From positions 3,770,665-3,834,664 of the forward strand of contig FN649758.1 of assembly GCA_000310025.1 (NCBI GenBank): a stretch of DNA of 64,000 bases, read 5' to 3'. Origin of the DNA: Ectocarpus siliculosus. Taxonomy: Eukaryota; Sar; Phaeophyceae; Ectocarpales; Ectocarpaceae. The first letter of the stretch is position 1. The number at the start of each line of letters is the position of its first letter. This document shows, one piece after another, positions 36,475-47,969 of the stretch. The notes beneath the pieces are model-generated. The model saw only the letters and a program-made list of their open reading frames with translations. It ran no database searches and was not told where the DNA came from. The position numbers and the translations under genes were made by a program.

Positions 36475-38485
36475 TCACCAGAATCTCCACCATCGTCGTC
36501 TGGGCGTCCCCCCCTCCTCCTCAACCGCCGGCTTCTGCGACGGGATGGTCTTCGACCCCCAACCTGGTGGTCGCTTGTTCTCGGCCAACGGGGCGATTGT
36601 TGTTGTCGTTGTCGTTGTCGCCGCCGGTGCCGTCTGAGAGGAGGACGTGCCGGCAGGCTTGGAGATGAAGCCGAACTCCTCGATGTCCTTGGTCGTGGCG
36701 TGCCGACGCTTGGCGCTGTAGTGGGACCCTTTCCCCTTGTTGAGGAGGTCTCGCATGCGCTCCTCCTTTTTAAGGCGCCGGGAGTGTACGCAAAGGTTTC
36801 AATCACGAAAATAAGTCGCATAATTGGGCTTGCTTGTTCGAAACGGTTCTGGGATCGGAGAGAAGTCAACCAACTCGCGGGGGAAAACAAGCGCAAAAAG
36901 CGACCATACCCTCTCTGCACAGGACCAACATCTGTCATGCGGCGGTTGCTTCGACGTCGTCGGCGTTCGAGTTGAACTCTAAACCGCGAAGGGTCAACTC
37001 CGAGGAGTTGGTGACGAGGGGAGTCACCCTCCTTGGAGTGAAATCGTCGGGTCATCAGGACCCCACCCCACGGCCTTCCAATACAAGCCGAAATCAAAAA
37101 CCATAGTCTCGCCCTAGCCCAGCGCCGGCGAGACTAATGGTGTGATTCTTAAGGAGCAAGCATGTCTACATGTTGAATTGTTGTAGTCTGAGCAAGCAGC
37201 AGCGGCGCCGCCATCCGCGCCTGTGACGTTGAGGCCTAATAGTTTCTCACCTCTCTGGGGTCGTTGTTGTTGACCCGTTTGAAGAATTCCTTCATTCGGT
37301 CGTCCACTTCATGGCGGCCACGAACCACCTATCGCCCAAAAGAAACAGTGAACTCAAAATAGTCGCCGACTCTTGTGCCTTGTGCGTTTTCCTTCTTGAC
37401 TGCTGAAATATATATGAAAAAAACAGAGATGCCTTCGTCGAATGACTTTGCTCTAGTCCCCTCCCGAATCCCTGATCTGTCGGTTCCCGGAACAACTTCC
37501 TACCCCACAGGAAAAACGCCCTGCAAGCAAGGCAATATTTGGCTTGTCACTCTACGTCGCTTTAACCATCCCATAAAATCGTTGCATCGTGTTGGAAAAA
37601 TGGCCCCGGCAATAATGGATCCCATCACCCTAATCGCCTCGTCTGCGTGTCTGCATTATAGCGGGGTGGTGTGGGGAGAGGGGGGGGGGGGGGGGTGCGA
37701 ACTCCTTCCGGCTTGCAAGTTCGGCTTCCGCGGTAACTGAACTCTTCACCGCGACCCGCGCAAAGTCTGCTTCTCAGCCAATTACCATGATCACGCACAC
37801 CGTCATTGCTTTCGAGAAACACTCCCCCCCTGTCGCAACAAACGCTTCACTGCTCGAACTGTCCAAACAAATGCCTGCAGCTAGCGCCAGAACCTATGAA
37901 CCTCTACTATTGGCCGAGGGTGGGGTTCTTACAGCAGTAGTTCCTAGTGATATGGTACAATGACCGCTATACAGGTTTTAGTGTAGAGCTTAACCGCGCT
38001 CACCCACGGTGCTCAAGTTCTTATATCTTGCATTCTTCTACAATGACCGCTCTATAGGTTTTAGTGTAGAGGTTCTTAACCGCGCTCACCAACGGTGCTC
38101 AAGTTCTTATATTTTGCATTTTTCGAGACTCAATTTCTTGGCTGCCCGGTCCGTAAGTGCGGGCGCTATAATAGCTGTATACGTGACTCCGCGCCAAAAG
38201 CGCGGCCCAACCACGAAAGCCCCCTCGCACAAACGCAGCAACCGAGTGGCCGGCCGGCCATGCGCGCGCCCCGAAGATTGGTGGTAACCCTAAGCCTACA
38301 AGCCAGCGGCATCCACGAAGCGAAAAACTCACGTCGGGAAACTCCTTGCCAATGTTGCTGTTGAGCTCGTCTTCGGAAGGCTTGTCCAAGGAAAAGTAGT
38401 ACACGATGCCGCCGACGAGAAACAGCGATGCGGGCGACACCAATGCCGCGGGCACCCTGAATCGTGGCACTCTCGGCTCCGGCAT
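36475..38485 (-). CDS. Small single-pass membrane protein of unknown function (3 exons, 173 aa)
   Basis: Exons (minus) 38333-38485, 37251-37328 and 36475-36765 give 51, 26 and 97 codons, all phase 0. An Arg-containing N-terminus is followed by one hydrophobic segment (residues about 13-31: V-P-A-A-L-V...G-G-I-V-Y-Y-F), then a charged soluble part with F-F-K-R-V-N-N-N-D-P-R, a basic K-G-K-G-S-H-Y-S-A-K-R-R stretch and E-E-F-G-F. The tail is Thr/Pro-rich and ends in R-R-R-W-W-R-F-W. Short size with an N-terminal anchor preceded by Arg fits an organelle inner-membrane or ER protein, but this is inference and no family is recognised. Donors are GTGAGT and GTGAGA. The exon 3 acceptor (TTAAAAAG) has a poor pyrimidine tract and is the weakest point. 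Confidence 0.65.
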
Positions 38486-41064
38486 CGTCCTCTCCCACCC
38501 GTCGTTCCTGCCGCCCCTACTCCCCCCCTCCGCCCAAAAAAACTCCGTGGGAGTTGCCGAACAGATGCGTCTGGCAACGCTGTGCGGCAGGTCTGCTGTT
38601 GGACGGAATCAATCAACCCTGTGTCGGTTGTCTTTGTATTTCCGCGGCGACGTGTTCACCTCTGCCTGGCTTTCTTCGTGTGGAAAAATAAGAAGTCGGG
38701 GCAGGGCACTTGGTCACAGGCTTGTTTGTGCTAGAAGAGGAGCGGCGGAGAGAGCTGCTGCGTGGTGGGGGTCATGCGAAACGGGGTATGTAGCTCTGGA
38801 CCTGTCTACCGCGGGTGGGTTCGGTAACTGGCTCTTCTAACTTGGCCGTTCCATTGCCTACGGCATTGGATTACAACCGGTCTCCTTGAGAGCAGCAGTG
38901 TAGCACCAACTACAGTAGGATGCAAAAGACCATATGAAACTTAATACAGCAGACAGCTAGACTACACTGCTGTTGCGGTAGCGGTTGAGTGTTTTCGACG
39001 AGGGAGAAGGTGGAGCCGTTGCAAGCACTCATGATACCATTGAACCGGCACTCTTGTTGGGGCCCCTATTGCTGTATCAGTGAATAATTGGGCTGTCTGT
39101 GTGTCGGAATGTCGGTATGCTCAGTTGGCACAGCAGTGGATCAGGCAAACAACGCCAAGCCACTATCATAATAGTGTCGCTGGCAGCAACGTCGAAAACA
39201 AGCGAAAACCCCGCAACTGCATGTTATGCAAACTCACTGATGACAGACTCGACATGAACATCAGTAACAACGTCTTGTGCGCTTCTTCGCTTACAAGAAA
39301 CATACCCAGCAGGGAGTTCGTGCAGTGCAGTAGTGCAGCACAAAAAACAAAGGAAAATATCCCCACCAATCACTGGCCAAGGTCGGGAATTCGGTTGGTA
39401 GGTAGTCAGAGCCGTTGCACTTAAGACCGAGCTTCGTCGGCTGAGTCACGAGGTCACGAGCACACTACACTCGTAGCGTGCAGATTTATGTACAGGTAGA
39501 CCTGCTACGAGAGTACACAACAGCTGCCTTTCGTACAGAAAGTACACACAACGTGTGTTCAGCGAACGTTTGGATTTAATGCTAGAGAAGGAGCGGAACG
39601 ACGCACAGAACTTTCTTCCCACATACCTCTTGCTCTTTCCAGCCCGAGTACCACACCCACCGCACTGCACACGTCGCGGCGAGTGCGGCGATCGGTGAGG
39701 GGCACAACAACTGGGAATTGCGGGAAAATTATGGTACCAGTGCACCGCATGCGAACTCCGGTCTGAAAAACCCCGATGCCTTGTTCTTCTGTGCGGCGTC
39801 GAACAAACCAACAGGCAGGCAGGCAGGCGCGAGAGGGAGAGAAAGGGAGCCAGGAGAAAGGCAACGCCACGTGTCCTGGAAGTGCTTGCAAAGGGATCAC
39901 CGCCGAGTTGCGTCTGCTGCAGGCTGTAATAAAAGGGCACGAAAAGAGGCTGCTGCTGAAGAATTCTTGGCAGAGAGAGAGAGAGAGAGACAGGCACGAA
40001 GCTTGGAGGTGGGGTTTAGGAACAAAAGCCAGAAGAGGGCCCGCACGCCCTGACGGAGAGAGGGGAGAGCCATCACAGAAAGGGCGAACTGCCGGAGTCC
40101 AGCCGTGAGCTGTGTGGGGCATTGACTCCCGGCTCTGATACCGAGGTCAGTTTTTTTTATCCGCGTGTTTGTTTGTGTGAGGATCCCGGCAGCAGCGAGT
40201 GATTGCGTTGTTGTTGGGAACGGACTTTCAGGGTGCTGTGTGTAAGACCAGGCTGAGGCTCCCATGACGTTGTACTTAGCGAAGGGCGGTTGCCCTAAGG
40301 TGGAACGTCGGCAGCGCACATTAATACAGTCCCGAGTAGATGGTAACAGGCCGCCAACTCGTCGACCTTCATGTCTGTCCGTTTTCATGGCCCCAACCCC
40401 TAGAAACACGTGATGCTTACCAGGTCGTGGAACCGTCATGTGTGCTGCATGTAGGAGCGCTAACAAGGCAGCCGGTCCCTCGTGTGTGGTTAGAGGAAAG
40501 CCTTCCCGTAATCGCTTATTATTTCGTCGAAATCGGGGGCCCTACTGTAGTAAATACAGCATACAAGGCTCTGGACAATCAAAATACCCCAAGAGTTGTT
40601 TGGTGGCGGCACGATTTGTACACCTATCACCGCATCTTCGTAGATCGCATGCATATACTGTTCGCCATCGCGGTCGCCTCACGCGAGCGAGAATCAGGCC
40701 AACAAGCTGGAGATGAGACTCCCTCGCCCGGATGCTTAGCTTGACCGATATATCTCCGCGTCCAACGTTTTTACTCGCCGTATGTATATACTGCTGTAGC
40801 ACTGCTGCGGTTTTTCACAAATTTGTTTTGTTCGCCCGACGAGACCCTGAGCGTCTCCGTTGCTTGCTTCTCTCGGACAAATTTGGGAGCACAAACATGC
40901 ATGGAGAGGGAGAACCTGATGGGGCAATGTGTGCCAGTCATTGGTCGCCGACCGTGATTCTAGTATAGGCAGCAGATAGACCCGACGGGGCTTGCTGCTG
41001 CCTGCGTCACGTGCGAAATCCGAATAAAGCAGCCACATAGCGGTTTCGAGTGCTACAACAGACG
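38486..41064. other. Intergenic, no firm gene; possible short Glu/Arg-rich exon near 39890-40050
   Basis: Frames at about 39890-40050 (plus) give helical, Glu/Arg/Lys-rich peptides in two overlapping frames because of a GAGA tract, so neither can be chosen. Two near-identical ~75-bp blocks around 37962-38120 (each with GACCGCT, TAGAG, CCGCGCTCACC and GGTGCTCAAGTTCTTATAT) form a short direct duplication ending just 3' of exon 1 of the membrane-protein gene, inside its first intron. Nothing else is assigned. Confidence 0.4.
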
Positions 41065-41226
41065 CCCTCAGTAGTGCCGGTTGAAAAGTAGTGCCGACGG
41101 CCGGTATAATGCCGGCGTTTTGGGCGGGCACAGACTAATTACCAAGTCATTCAGTACTTTGAATAGTGCCGATCCCTCTGAATACTGCCAGTGTACTGGT
41201 CTGGTTCATACCGGCACTACTGAGGG
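41065..41226. mobile_element. MITE-like element with 17-bp perfect terminal inverted repeats
   Basis: CCCTCAGTAGTGCCGGT (41065-41081) is the exact reverse complement of 41210-41226. The 162-bp interior has no coding capacity and contains several AGTGCCG- or ACTGCC-like sub-repeats. No unambiguous target-site duplication is seen. It lies upstream of ARL1. Confidence 0.75.
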
Positions 41227-42352
41227 GCCCTGACTGCGACGGAGATACATGACACATACGCTGGTGCCCGGAGAAGCGTATTCCTGCGCATCGAGCTATT
41301 ATATCTAGTCCCCTTAATTAGTTCCGCCGCATGTGGATCGCCCGGTGTCTGCTTTGAGGCTTTCTCTTTTGCTTCGAAGACTGTAGATAGTACTGGGCAT
41401 GCCCTGCGGAGATTTTGCGTGTGCAGGTCATGATTCTGTTCTTGCAGTCGCGAAGCTTGTTCGAACAAAACAGATTCCTTCTCAGATCGATGTTCTCTTC
41501 GTAGCCGGCGAAGCTTGAGGTGTATGGTATGAAACTGACCGATCCCTTCTCAATTTTTAAAACTGTTCAGGCTTGGTTTTTCAGACGAGTGTTGAGGGCA
41601 CCTCGTTCTTGGCCTAGCTGTGAGAAATGCTCACCTTGCGCCCACACAATTTTGTAAGAACCATGAGGTCGACTGCGCCGTCAGCAGACGAGGAAAACGA
41701 ACAGGATAATCGCTCTCGCGGCAAAGCAAATGCGGCAACCGTGCCTGAAGGAAGCTGGCAACAACGAAACAAAAGCAATGCGTTAGGTCTTCCTCCTTCC
41801 TGTTGCGTCGCCCCCGGCTGACTCAACACTGAACAGCCGAATCAATAAGTGGGATGACTACAACACCTCGCACTTCGACGCCAGATGAGAACCATCTCGT
41901 ACAGTGATTCAGCCAGTACAACCACGAACCCCAGGTCTTCACGCCCTCTTCTATCCATTCGTGTCTATCCCTTGACGCTAAGCTTGCTTGGCAGTGCATG
42001 CCAGAGCCTGGCGGGCAAAGGAACAGCAGCACTCCTCCTTCCGCCTAGGTTTTGTAGGTGGTGCAAAAGGGGTCTTGTTCGTCTCAGTTTTTTGTGAAGA
42101 CTTCGGCCATGAAGTTGACCATACCAAAAAGTGGCTGCGAGTGCGCTTCTTGTTTCGTCATTTTCTGCACGCATCCCGGGTCGCTTCGAGAGGGCGGTCA
42201 CAACCTCCATCGACCTGAAAAGGATCCAACCGGTTTCACGGGGTCATCTTTTTGGCCGCTCTCAACCCCTCCGTCTCCTCTCTCTCTCTTTCTCTCCACG
42301 TGTGCAATCGCGCCGCAGAAGAGACCCAGGGCAAGCCAACCGCAAAGACACC
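41227..42352. other. Intergenic region and probable ARL1 promoter/5' UTR
   Basis: No gene is supported. The last ~100 bases before the ARL1 ATG are CT-rich (TCTCTCTCTTTCTCTCC), as is common in 5' leaders of such genomes. Confidence 0.4.
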
Positions 42353-44603
42353 ATGGGCATCGTCCTGAGCCGAGTCTTCCAGGCCCTGTTCGGGTCGAAG
42401 GAAGTCCGCATCCTCATCCTCGGTCTGGACAACGCGGGAAAGACGACGATCCTGTACCGCCTGCAGAACGAGGCCGACGACAACATCCAGACCATCCCGA
42501 CGATCGGCTTCAACGTCGAGACGCTACAGTACAAGAATATTAAGTTTCAGGTGTGTGTGTGTGTGTTTGTGAGGTATGCTAGGCCTTGCAGAGGCCCCTG
42601 CTGCTGGTTTTGCTGCTGCCTCTCTGCTTCATGGCGGGCAATGTTCTTCTCCTTGGTGGGCTTTTTTTCCTTGTTTTCCTCCCGTTTCGTGTCGTATCGT
42701 GTCTTTCTGTCTCTCTCGCTTCTACGGCACACGTTTGGTTTTGGGCGTTTCGAGTCGTTGTGTGTGACGGGGTTTAGCTGGTGAGTGTCGTTGCCCCCCT
42801 TCACACCGGCACCAAGTATCACAGAAGGGCACGCATGTTCTGGACCTAGGAGTGTCACGTCTTGTGTCTACCCCAAGCCGATGCCTGTCTTTTCCGAGTC
42901 TTGGCGTTATCAGAAGGACCCGACCTAACGCAACTGCTGTTGCACGGCTACAACAACCACCACAATGCACAACGATCAACGATTTCGCTTTTCTTCCATG
43001 GGGCACGGTAGCGCCGCCAGCTTGTCGAGGACGGTGTGGGATCTGGGTGGTACACAGGCACCCACCGGCCATGTCGCCCCCTGTCCGCACGACCACCCAC
43101 CCCGAAACCTTGTTGCCCGGGCTCCTCTCGTACCCACCCCTGTCTTCTGCACGAATCACGGCGTAGGTGTGGGATCTGGGCGGACAAACAAGCATTCGGC
43201 CTTACTGGAGATGCTACTACCCAAACACCGACGCGATCGTGTTCGTTGTGGACAGCTCGGACCGAGAGCGGATGGCCATCGCGAAGCAGGAGCTCATGGC
43301 CATGCTAGAGGTGAGAAATAGCATCACTTCATGACAGGATAGTGTTGGGTACGTGCTCAGCTACGTGCATGTGAGTGTCTGTGTGCCTTTTGAGCACGTA
43401 TTTGGATGTTTTACCCACCCTTTTTTCAGAAGCCGCACCGACTCCGAAAACAAATTGCCGCCACAGCCTTACGTTGCCATCCGGCCAAGTCCAAGAACCT
43501 CAGCAGTAGTTAGCGCCGCTACCCCGTCCCGATTGTGTGAATGTGTTATTTTGGACCCAGATATTGTTCTCAAGAGTATTCTGTTGCGTCTTTAGAGCCT
43601 GGCCGAGAGAGGGGAGGTGATGGTGGAAAGCCTTCCATTTTTGGGAGAGGAACGGTTGCGGACCTTGACGCGTGCGTGCGATATCTCTAGAATAGAGATG
43701 ATGCCCTCATGCTGTCTCCTTGACACTGGTGGATGAGCTAGGAGCAGCGGGGCACGGGGGCGGGAAATCGATCGTGATCTATAGCAGTTGTGCGTGCTCA
43801 ATTTTGCAGGCCGCTTCACCGAGTTAACCCCTGCTTGAACCGCTCCTTGAGTACGGGGGGGGGGGGCGTCGGATGGTACAACATTATGATCCGCGGTGGT
43901 ACCCCTGGATCATCCCCTCCAAGATCCCGACTCTTGCCTTCTTAGTGTCTGAATCCCGTTGTGACGCATTGTATTGGGCCCATCTTCTTGTTTCGAACAT
44001 GTTTGTGTGCCATGGAAGCCTTGTCTCCACGTTCGCCCACAACCCCGTAAAGGTCTCGGTGCTTCTCCTCGACCATTAACCGGGGGCTGACCATCTCCTG
44101 CCCGGTGTTCGGTGCGTTCTCGATCTTTGGCAGGAGGAGGAATTGAAGGACGCAATATTGTTGGTGTTTGCCAACAAGCAGGACCAGCCGGGATCCCTCA
44201 CCTCGACGGAGGTACAGCTGTGCGCAGCCAATAATGAAGAACGAGAGAATTAACACTCTTTGAGGGCAGACCCTCGGCTCTCGATTGTCCTGATCAATTG
44301 GTCTTAGCCCAGGATGTCTTCTTACAAGACCAACATCTTAAAATTGTTCTTCAACTTTGTTTTATTTTCTGAGCATCAAGATCGTAACTTCCGCGTTCTG
44401 AAGCGGTGGCGCGTTCAGCAACAGCCCTTTGACCACATCGCGTCAATCTCGTAACGTATACCCCTTAATTCGCATGACACCGCTCTGGCGTGGATTAGGT
44501 GTCGGAAGCACTGGGGCTGCCAGACATTCGCAACCGGCAATGGTCGATCCAAGAGGCGTCGGCACTTAAGGGGAAGGGGCTGTTCGAGGGCTTTGACTGG
44601 TGA
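42353..44603 (+). CDS. ARL1: ADP-ribosylation-factor-like GTPase ARL1 (4 or 5 exons)
   Basis: Exons 42353-42550, 43167-43310, 44134-44211 and 44499-44599/44603. Met-Gly at the N-terminus fits N-myristoylation. G1 is G24-L-D-N-A-G-K-T, switch I T50 in I-P-T-I-G-F-N, G3 W68-D-L-G-G-Q, G4 N128-K-Q-D, and S-A-L in the G5 position. The run [18 protein letters not shown] is the ARL1 hallmark. ARL1 acts at the trans-Golgi, recruiting GRIP-domain golgins and other effectors. Compared with yeast and animal ARL1 there are two extra residues between L-Q and T-I-P before switch I. The 3' end is ambiguous: after ...G-F-D the bases TGGTGAGC read either as Trp then stop (174 aa, end 44603) or as a GTGAGC donor. 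Spliced to 46274-46319 the tail would be W-L-L-L...R, 188 aa. ARL1 normally has about seven to nine residues after this Trp. Confidence 0.95.
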
Positions 44604-47519
44604 GCTTTTTGCAGTGGGTGCGGTCGGGCCTCTTTCCCTCGTTTGTTTTGTTTATTTATTTTTTGTTGTTGTCGTGGTGCTGCTGTAGTGGTGTCGTGGT
44701 CGGCCCTGCTAGGGAATGGGGTGCTGCTGTTTTTTGCTGTTGCTTATGTGTGGTTTCTGTTGTTGTTGCGGTTGTTCTGTCGGAGGTTTTAAGGCGCGTT
44801 TGTGAGTGTTGGTGGTTGTGGTGCTCTGGTGGTGGTGATGCGGCGGTTTTGTCCCTTGGCAACCCCCCGGCTCTCCGTGATGTCTCCAGTAACACGTGCA
44901 AGACCATTTCCTCGGATATGTCTGTTGCCTCCCGAGTTAATATGGCAGTTGACAGGGGTTGACAGGCTTGCGAAGGACGTCTGTTTGGGAAATATACTAG
45001 GTTTTTGTGTGGGCGGTCGTCCTTGACACGTCTGTCAAGCGGGAAAAACCCTGACAACTTCCACATTTGAAGCATATCAAGAACAAGTAAAGCCCACGGA
45101 GCGCTCCTGTCCTTTGCCTTGTAAAACACTCGCGTTCGCCCTCTCCAACCACAGACCCACACCCGACCCTTCCTCTTGCTTGTTTTTTTTATTGCGAAGG
45201 TTGGTAACTTGCATCAAGGGCGGAGAAGCCTGATTTGCCGCTACAGGCATCGTTGGTGGTACTGGGCTTTCTGTGGGCCGATTTAAAAGTGGAGGGGGCG
45301 CGGGGGCGAGAGTGCGACGGCAAGGACGTGGTCATCGTTCTTGGCAGAAGAATCTGAAGGCGTTTCCCTTAGTGCGGGGACGAGGGGGTGGGGGGAGTGC
45401 ATCCGTTCTCAAGCGAGATGGCAGTTTGTTCGGGTGATCGTGCGAAAGGCGTGCTGCTGCTGCTACTGCTGCTGCTGCTGCCACTCCTGCCGCCATTGGG
45501 GTAGCTTGTAGTGATGGAACTGCTACGGGTTTTGTTGGGGTAGCTTCTAATGGTGAAGAGCCGCTGCTGCTGCTCTTGTTGGGGTGACTCTGCTGCTGCA
45601 TGGTGATGCCGCGACCGCCACCCAAGTTGATTGGTTACTCAACTTGTGCTGCACAGAGAGAGAAGGAGTCGAACAGGCTGCCGCTGACCTCGTGCGGAGA
45701 CAGGTGGCGGCAGAACACTGGGATCAACGAATATTTGCGCATAGCATCTGTGCGACGACGGCTGCTGAAGCGCTCCTCTTTTGTACTGGTATTATATTGG
45801 GAGAGCTATTACTACGATTTGTTTGTTGTTGTCGTTGGAACTCCCCTCCTTTCAGACCTGAGTCTCTGGCAGCTTTTGAGGGGGGCATCCCCTGAGAAGC
45901 TCGGTTTTTGGTTCGGAATCGTTGTGGCGCTTTTTCGTACCAAATGTACCATAGTGTTGGGGCTCACTTTTAGAACAGGAAGACGTGTGTCGTTACGGGT
46001 TGGGTGGATCCGGGGAGCGCGTCGGGGTGTGCGCGCGGTTGCCAAGGTTAGCGCTGTCGGCGTCTGGATGTGTTCACCTCCAATGCCCTCCATTAGAGAG
46101 GAGGCGTGTAACGGCGCGTAGGCACTGAAGCGCATCCGACGAAGATCGTGCCTTTGAATTTTTCTCGAGAAAGGTCGGTCGTACACGCTGTACACGCGCT
46201 GTTGTTGTATGGTGTGCGGGTTATGTGCCTGCCTACGATTTTTTTTTTTTTTATTGCGTTCTGCCCCTTCCAGGCTGCTCCTCTTCCACCAGTCGTGGCG
46301 GCTTGTGGACCTAAGATAGGTGCCACGAAGTTCATAGTCTGGGGGGGTTTGCTGAAGAAAGTGTGCAATTGTCGGGCGTGCCTGCTACGGTTTGGTGTGG
46401 GGGGGTGTACTACGAATGGGGCCAGAACGGCTGTGCCTGGTCTGTTGAATGCGCACGTTGACTGTGGGTGTGCCGACGGCGTTTTTCCGAAACGAAGCGT
46501 TTTTTCTTTTGTTAAGCGGTACGTTCATTTGGTGTTGAGAGTCGACACCCCCGCCGCTCGCTGTGCTTCACAAGGCCGAGTCGTGCGTGGGTGCTGATGG
46601 CACGAAGATTGAACGAAAACAATAATGTGCATCATTGTCCTCTTTTTGAGGCCCAGAGCCCGACCAACATCGATCTTGGAGTTGTCGACCTGTTGCTCAG
46701 TCTACGCAGAAAGACGGCAGGCAAGACGAATATGGCTGTCTTCACCTGCATAGGAGTACTAACTAGGAGCGCGTGCTACAGCTGCCTATATGAAGTTTGA
46801 TTTTTTGAGCGCCTACCCAGTAGAGCCGGCCTGCTCGTAGGGTTAGGCTCCACGGCCTGGTTTCTTGCGAGCCGGCCGTTGTGTTCCTGCACGGCCCAAC
46901 CTTTCATCTCTAGATGCGCCATATGTACCCATAACCCCTGCACATGTACTGTAGACCACACAGCTGGGAATGGATGAGTTTATCCGAACTCTGCCTTGTT
47001 GCTCTGCCTCGATACGGCGGTGTGGTGTCATCTTCCTTTTCCAGCGCCAGCTCGGCAAAGTACAACAAGCTTCGACAAGAACACTGCCAAGAGACCAGAG
47101 CACACGTTGTTGGTGACGGGTTGCGATGGACAACGCAAGCAAGTCAAGAAGTTTGAAACACACCAAAGTTAAAAATGGGGGCTCCGTACGATCAACTCTG
47201 CAACAACGGGGGGTGATGTGAACAGGGATGGTAAATGGTAAACGTCATCGCGAACCAAAGCCAGCGACTTGGGATTGAAGGAAAGCAGAAGGTGCGTGAG
47301 TGAAGATTGAGACCCGACGTAACACGCTGTGGCTCTGATCGACGTGGAGGTACGGAGTTCACACCAAAGCGGTACTCCTCTGGAAGACGTCCTCGTTTGG
47401 TCGCCCTCGTAATGCGCGTTATGATGTCAGCACGTTGTTGGGTCGCTTGGTGCCAATTAACTCAGCGATAAATTCGCCGTGTTCCCTTCGCCGGGCGCTG
47501 TTCGTACCTTCGCCGTAGG
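44604..47519. other. ARL1 3' UTR or last intron, plus intergenic sequence
   Basis: Contains the possible last ARL1 exon (46274-46319) and a CTG/CCA-rich low-complexity region (45450-45600). The region's minus-strand frame from about 45600 to 45332 encodes a Ser/Pro/Ala-rich peptide with H-P-N-K occurring twice; it could be a short gene but has no domain or splice support. The rest shows only random frames. Confidence 0.4.
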
Positions 47520-47751
47520 TGAGAAGCGTCAGGGCGCGCTTGGACAAGCAAAGGCTCGAGGACGCGGGAGGTGCGAACGACGCCGAGCAGTTACTGGAGC
47601 GCCTCCAGCTGGAAGGTTGTTGGATGAGGTTCGCACTAGACGAGGCCGGGCGCGTGAAGCGCATCGCTTGGGCGCTCGTCGAGCAGCAGAAGAATGCACT
47701 GCGGTACCATTCCGTCATCATCCAGGACAACACGTTCAACACGAACACGTG
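47520..47751 (+). CDS. MULE-type transposase exon (partial, interrupted by assembly gap)
   Basis: Between acceptor GCCGTAG (47519) and donor AC|GTGAGT lies a 232-bp exon. Its C-terminal half reads R-V-K-R-I-A-W-A-L...R-Y-H-S-V-I-I-Q-D-N-T-F-N-T-N, matching the start of the MULE/FAR1-related DDE transposase domain (first catalytic Asp in I-Q-D-N-T-F, normally followed by N-R-Y-x-M-P-L). The N-terminal half is a Lys/Glu/Leu helix. The next exon is missing; a 100-N gap begins 118 bp downstream. Upstream exons were not found. It may be a transposon, a fragment, or a domesticated FAR1-like gene. Confidence 0.55.
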
Positions 47752-47869
47752 AGTTTTTAGCAGGGCTGCGCCCTTGAGATCTCTGCGACGTCCGGCCTGG
47801 TTTGAGCATTCCCGCTCGAAGTGAAAGCGTCGCCCGCCTACAGCATTCTGAATATCTTCCTCGTACCAC

Positions 47870-47969
47870 NNNNNNNNNNNNNNNNNNNNNNNNNNNNNNN
47901 NNNNNNNNNNNNNNNNNNNNNNNNNNNNNNNNNNNNNNNNNNNNNNNNNNNNNNNNNNNNNNNNNNNNN
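47870..47969. other. Assembly gap (100 N)
   Basis: Exactly 100 N of unknown real length, directly 3' of the MULE-like exon and probably hiding the rest of the transposase domain. Confidence 0.99.

Noticed and set aside
36930-37040. Open segment inside intron 2 of the membrane-protein gene
   Set aside because: One frame looks protein-like but ends in a stop with no donor, and the flanking exons already join in phase.
39446-40122. Long overlapping minus-strand frames of about 185 codons
   Set aside because: They run through CT/GA-biased sequence that suppresses stops in several frames at once; residues are Leu/Ser-rich by composition only.
45332-45625. Ser/Ala/Pro-rich 97-codon minus-strand frame
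   Set aside because: Low-complexity CTG-derived sequence in the ARL1 3' region, no domain or splice evidence; not called as a gene.
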